A stretch of DNA of 64,000 nt, taken from NCBI GenBank assembly GCA_963575745.1, contig CAUYUJ010016482.1, positions 1-64,000 of the forward strand. Direction: 5' to 3'. The stretch is from Prorocentrum cordatum (taxonomy: Eukaryota; Sar; Dinophyceae; Prorocentrales; Prorocentraceae). Of the stretch, positions 60,006-64,000 are shown one piece after another (position 1 is the first letter of the stretch; every line of letters starts with the position of its first letter). The notes under the pieces were generated by a model. That model saw only the letters and a program-made list of their open reading frames with translations, made no database searches and was not told the DNA's origin. A program made the translations under genes and the position numbers.

Positions 60006-63000
60006 TTTTCTGCAATGCAAGAGCTGTCGCTCCGAGCCATCCTGAGATCCCCGGGCCCCCCCCCCTGGAGGATTTTTCTTTAGTGGTTGAAACGATCAAC
60101 GGCAACGCGTGGTCGTCAATAAAGGAATGGTTGCCTCAGTGCTCGGCCCACGTCCTCTTGATCCAGGAACACAAACTCCTGGCGGGAGATCAAGTCTCCC
60201 GAGCTTCGCAGTGGTGTTTCTCGCAAGGTTGGAAGTCGGTCTGGGCCCCTTGCACCCTTGGAGAGGGGGGGGGCCCGTCGTCTGGGGTGGCCATCCTGGT
60301 TCAAGCCTGGATGGGACTGATCGAACCCTTTTGCCGCGGCTCTATTGTTTAGCCTCATAGGGCCGTCGCGGCTGTTGATCAGCCCCCCAGAGGTCAGTCC
60401 ATCTTTGTCTCCTCCCTCTACCTGAAAGATTCCGTGGGAATGGGCGACCACAATCTCGAGGTCCTGGGAGCTCTCGGGGCAGAGCTGTCGGTGCTGGGCC
60501 TTCCCTTCATCGTGGGAGGCGACTTCAATAACGAGCCTGATATGTTGCACAGCACCGAGTTCGTCAGTAACTTGAAGGCCCAGCTCGTTTCGACTTCGGG
60601 ACCTACGTGCTCCGGGACGGGGGAGCCTAAACTCTATGACTATTTTGTGGTCTCTGGAGGTCTGGCTAAAGCGGTTCAGGCGGCCTCGGTGAATGACTCG
60701 GGGGCCTGTTTTGTTCCGCATGTCCCTGTCCGTGTTCAGTTTTTTGCGTTAGCCAACTTGCATGCGTTGTCTTTCAGGAAACCCCCTCCGATTGCTGTGG
60801 ATCCCCCTTTCGGTCCTTCGCCCCAACCTCTGGACTACAGTAAGGTTTTTTCGCTGATGGACAAGGCTCGAGTTCGGGCCTTGAGGGGGGATTCCGATGT
60901 GTTTGATTCGATGTTGGCTACGTGCTACAAGGTTTGGGCCACCGCTGCGGAGCGGGAGCTCTGCAGAGTGATGGGTTGTAGCATTTCTTACTTTGGGGCT
61001 CGGAGAAAGGGGGTGGCCCTTTGGTGGCGCCCCGTCCTGGGACGGGACTTGGGGACCCCCCGTTACCCTGAGCTCCACGGTATGAGATGGTTCAACTCCT
61101 CTCTCCACCGCCTGGCGAGGTACATTAGGTCGGCCTACACGGGCAAGGAGGCTTGCGCTGTGGCCGAGGCTTTGTGCAGTCCTCCTCCCCTGGTCGGGGA
61201 CAATCGTGGTGACCAGGTGGTTTTGTTCGACAGTGTGGCTGGCGTCGCTCGGGCCTGGCTGGACGGGGCCTCCGCGGAGGATCTGGGTCGAGAAATGGAT
61301 GCCCTCGGTGCTAAGATCCAGGAGGCCCTCGAGGCGACCAACACTAAGTTCATCTCTCGGGCTAGGAAGGACTGGGCCGTCTGGCTTTCTGAGGGTATCA
61401 ATCAGGGAGCCAGAAGAGCCCACCAGGTTTCCAAGGACCCCGCGGCTTGGAGGCCGACGAGTACGCTGAGTATATTCGGTTCCTTAGTTGCGGATCCCAC
61501 GGAGCTCCTGTACGCGGAAAGGACCAAGTTTGGGAAACTTTGGCACGCCAGCTCCCAGGCTCCCAAAATTAGGCTTCGCTCCCAGGATCCGCTCCCTGCC
61601 ATCCCTGTCGAGACGATCAGAGAGATCTCTCGGAGTTTCTCGCGTGGGTCTGCTGTCGGTCTGGACGGCTTCCACAGGGGGCACTGCCAGTTCCTGGGCG
61701 ATGATGCCCTTCGTTGTTTTTCGGAGCTCTGGACCTTGGTGGAGCTGTCAGGGGGGGTGCTTCCTAGTCAACTTCGGGCCCTCATCGTGGCCCTGATCCC
61801 GAAGGCGGCCCCTGGTTTCCGCCCCATTGGGGTTTTCTCGAGCCCCTACCGTCTGTGGGGGAGGGCTCGCCGCCCGATCGCGGTGTCCTGGGAGGCCCAG
61901 AACGATCGGCCCTACTGGGCTGCTGGGAAGCACCGCTCGGCGACAGACGTGGTCTGGAGGCAGGCCATGCGAGCTGAGACCAGCACGGCTAGAGGCCGTC
62001 ACGCAGGCGCATTTTTTTGGGATATGCTGAAGTACTACGAGCAGATTCCCCTAGCGCTGCTCGAGCAGCGGAGCCTCAGGCTTAATGTCGATCCTGTCGT
62101 GTTGTCGGTGTGCTCGTCGGCGTACCGATCGGCTAGATACATGGCCTTGTGCGGGGTGGTGTCCCCTTCCCAGCGCGCTTCCTTCGGTGTTGTCGCCGGT
62201 TGCTCGATGGCGACTACTCTGATCAAAGCTCACGGGATGGAGGCGTTTGATTCCGTTCCGATCACCCCCAACACTACGCTCGACATTTACATCGATGACA
62301 CGGCTTTGAATTCGGTCGGTTCGGCTGACCCTGTGGTCGAGAGTTTAAAGGAGTCATCTGCTGCCCTCGAGGTGACGATCACTCGCATGATGAGGGCCCA
62401 AATCTCCATGGACAAAGTTGCCGGTGTCGCCTCTTCCAGGGTCATTTCCCATCGGCTGGAAGAGGCGTTCGGGCCTCTGGCGGGCCCCCCTCTCGAAACC
62501 ACGGTGAACCTGGGGATTGACTTTACGTCTGGGACCTCGAGGCGTGTTCGTGGCCGCAATGCTAAGGCGAGGGCCCGCTTGTCGAACGCTGCAAGGCGTA
62601 CCAGGAGGCTACTGAAGCTTAGGGGCGTACTTGGACGTAGGACAGCTAAGGTGTTCGTCTCGGGCCCCCTGGCGGGCCCGCAGTACGGCTCGGAGGTGCA
62701 CTGCATGACTGACGGAGAATTGGCGTCAGTACGCAAAAGGTTTGCCTCTGCGTTGAAGCCGTCGGCTGGAGGTCGCAGCTTGACGATTTTGACTCGATTG
62801 GAATCGGACCCTGCTTGGTACGGCTCGGTGGCGCCTATTGTTAGATACGTGCGTGAGCTGTGGCCTCTACAGACGCATGCGTCCCCGTGGGGACTTCCGC
62901 GGGCTGAGCTGCGGTCCTCTTGGGAAGCCACCTGGAGTGCCCCCCCAAAGACGTGGAGATCGGTTAAGGGACCTATGGGAGCTATGTATCTGTCGTTGGC

Positions 63001-63091
63001 CAGACTGGGATGGACCATGCCCGACTCTTACACTTGTACGGACGATACTGGAAGAAGTATTCCTCTCCTTGTCTCCTCCCCGCCCGTTTAA
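59789..63091 (+). pseudogene. LINE ORF2: endonuclease and reverse transcriptase, interrupted
   Basis: The frame from ATG 59789 carries endonuclease motifs: VETINGNAWSSIKEWL, VLLIQEHKLLAG (catalytic Glu), then TAG at 60350, and in the same frame FIVGGDFNNEPDML, KLYDYFVVSGGL and ACFVPHVPVR. Reverse transcriptase: GSAVGLDGFHRGHCQFL, GAFFWDMLKYYEQIPL (motif A Asp), FGVVAGCSMATTLIKAHG (motif B), LDIYIDDTALNSVG (motif C, YIDD at about 62290). It then reads RELWPLQTHASPWGL and LSLARLGWTMPDSYTC, and ends at TAA 63089. Apart from the TAG and the downstream shift the motifs are complete, so the damage is recent or is an assembly error. Confidence 0.75.
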
Positions 63092-64000
63092 AAAGGCTTT
63101 TGAAAGATTCGGTCCTTCGTTGCTTGGAGTTTGGAGCTGGAGCGAAGTACGGCGACGGTGATCGGTTGTGTTTTGACTTGGTTTCCAGGGCCCTGGTTTC
63201 CAAGAGATTCTCCCCCAAGCAGAAGGGCGCCATTAGAGCTCTCACGTGCCAGGCCTTGTGGCCTATGTCTCGGGCTGTGGAGAAGGGCTACATTGTGCCC
63301 GACGAGTGCCCTCTGTGCTCTAGGAGTGGAGACACGGTGCTCCACAGGCTGTGGTTTTGCGAGGCCTGTGAAGACAAAAGGCAGGCTGCTGTCGATCCCG
63401 AGCTTCTGGGTCGCATCCGTGGGGACATTGGGGCGAACTCGACCCCGTCTGCTCGTTTCTTGTGCGAGTCGGGATTGTTCCCCCACCCTTCGAAGGATTT
63501 GCCTGGCCCTCTGGGTCACGAAGCGGCCCTGGAGGCGATTATATACGAGTTCTTTCCTGAGGCTTTCGCCGAGGAAGGACTTCCGCCGCCCCCCCAGGGG
63601 TTGAGGGAGATCTCGGGTTTGATTTTCTTGGATGGCTCGTGCTTTAAGTCGAAGGTCAAGGACCTGTCTAGGAGTGGATGGGGTGCTGTGATGATTGGCT
63701 CCTCGGGAAAATTGCTCGCTAGGATCTTTGGGCCAGTGAGCATTTCTTCCCGCAGACGAGCGTGGCCGCCGAGTTCATCGCCCCCGCCACGATCGCCAAC
63801 CTCCTTGGCGGTCCCAGTAGGCGTTTCCCCAATTGCCAGATCGTGGTTAACGAGTTTAACAAGTCGCAGGCCGAGCGCCTCCACCCGAACAGGCCCTACG
63901 CTGGCCTTGTCTTGCAAGCGTTTGCGTTCGGAGGGGAGCACTTGGAAGAGCTGGCTAAGGTCAAAGCCCATCAAGAAGACGATCCGTCCCTCCCGCTGGA
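63085..64000 (+). pseudogene. LINE ORF2 3' part: zinc motif and RNase H, two frames, partial
   Basis: After a one-base shift near the C/A runs at 63075-63090 the protein continues in another frame: RLKRLLKDSVLRCLEFGAG, DECPLCSRSGDTVLHRLWFC (zinc type), then SGLIFLDGSCFKSKVKDL and GWGAVMIGSSGKLLARIF (RNase H first strand, Asp). Near 63745 it changes frame again to QTSVAAEFIAPATIANLLGG (Glu), NCQIVVNEFNKSQAERL, where Asn stands in place of the expected Asp, and LAKVKAHQEDD (His). It is cut by the window end. Confidence 0.65.

Larger units (their letters stand above)
58120..64000 (+). mobile_element. LINE with ORF1 and endonuclease/RT ORF2, mutated, runs off the window
   Basis: ORF1 has a zinc finger and a coiled coil. 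ORF2 has apurinic-type endonuclease, reverse transcriptase, a zinc-type motif and RNase H. ORF2 is broken by one in-frame TAG (60350) and two frame changes (about 63075 and about 63745), so this copy is probably dead unless these are sequencing errors. The same domain order as the minus-strand LINE suggests related families. Confidence 0.8.

Overview
This window is nuclear DNA of a dinoflagellate. Four things point that way: two relics of the dinoflagellate spliced leader (minus strand 1935-1955, plus strand 31447-31467); GC-rich exons separated by introns full of simple repeats, with GT, GA and GC donors; LINE, copia-like and tyrosine-recombinase retroelements of the kinds known from dinoflagellates; and very heavy microsatellite content. 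I cannot fix the genus. No rRNA, tRNA, CRISPR array or bacterial signal was seen. A run of about 100 N (37268-37367) is an assembly gap.

Layout. 1-5.2 kb: degenerate short repeats around an intronless minus-strand membrane-protein gene (830-1906) that has a spliced-leader relic just upstream, then a minus-strand reading frame broken by one TAG (3791-4621). About 6-15.3 kb: exons on the plus strand that fit a spliced gene with a DDE-transposase-like core (Asp, Asp and Glu codons at 9381, 10287 and 12008). 16-29.7 kb: two or three plus-strand spliced genes. The first is P/Q-rich. The second has a P/Q-rich exon, a Cys4-type domain and a long terminal exon (23456-25351). The third is a cytosine-5 DNA methyltransferase (27245-29733) with motifs IV, VI, VIII and IX/X on four exons. 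29.7-33.9 kb: CT-rich DNA, a second spliced-leader relic, an 89-bp satellite and triplet repeats.

34.0-37.3 kb: a copia-like element with gag, protease, a methyltransferase-like CSPPC domain and integrase, cut by the gap before reverse transcriptase. 37.4-41.5 kb: about 1 kb of degenerate ATC triplets, a roughly 155-bp satellite with a 126-bp inverted-repeat insert, and a GTAT array. 41.55-49.23 kb: a complete tyrosine-recombinase retrotransposon with split direct repeats A1-ORFs-B1-A2-B2. Its RNase H domain is interrupted by a cytosine-5 methyltransferase. 49.2-55.3 kb: microsatellites and little else that can be supported. 55.4-64 kb: a 5'-truncated LINE on the minus strand meeting, at a poly-C tract, a longer but mutated LINE on the plus strand that runs off the window.

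The main theme is three separate cytosine-methyltransferase-type modules within about 20 kb: one in a spliced gene, one in a copia-like element and one inside the RNase H of a tyrosine-recombinase element. Identifications rest on motifs read by eye. No database search was run, and most exon boundaries are inferred.
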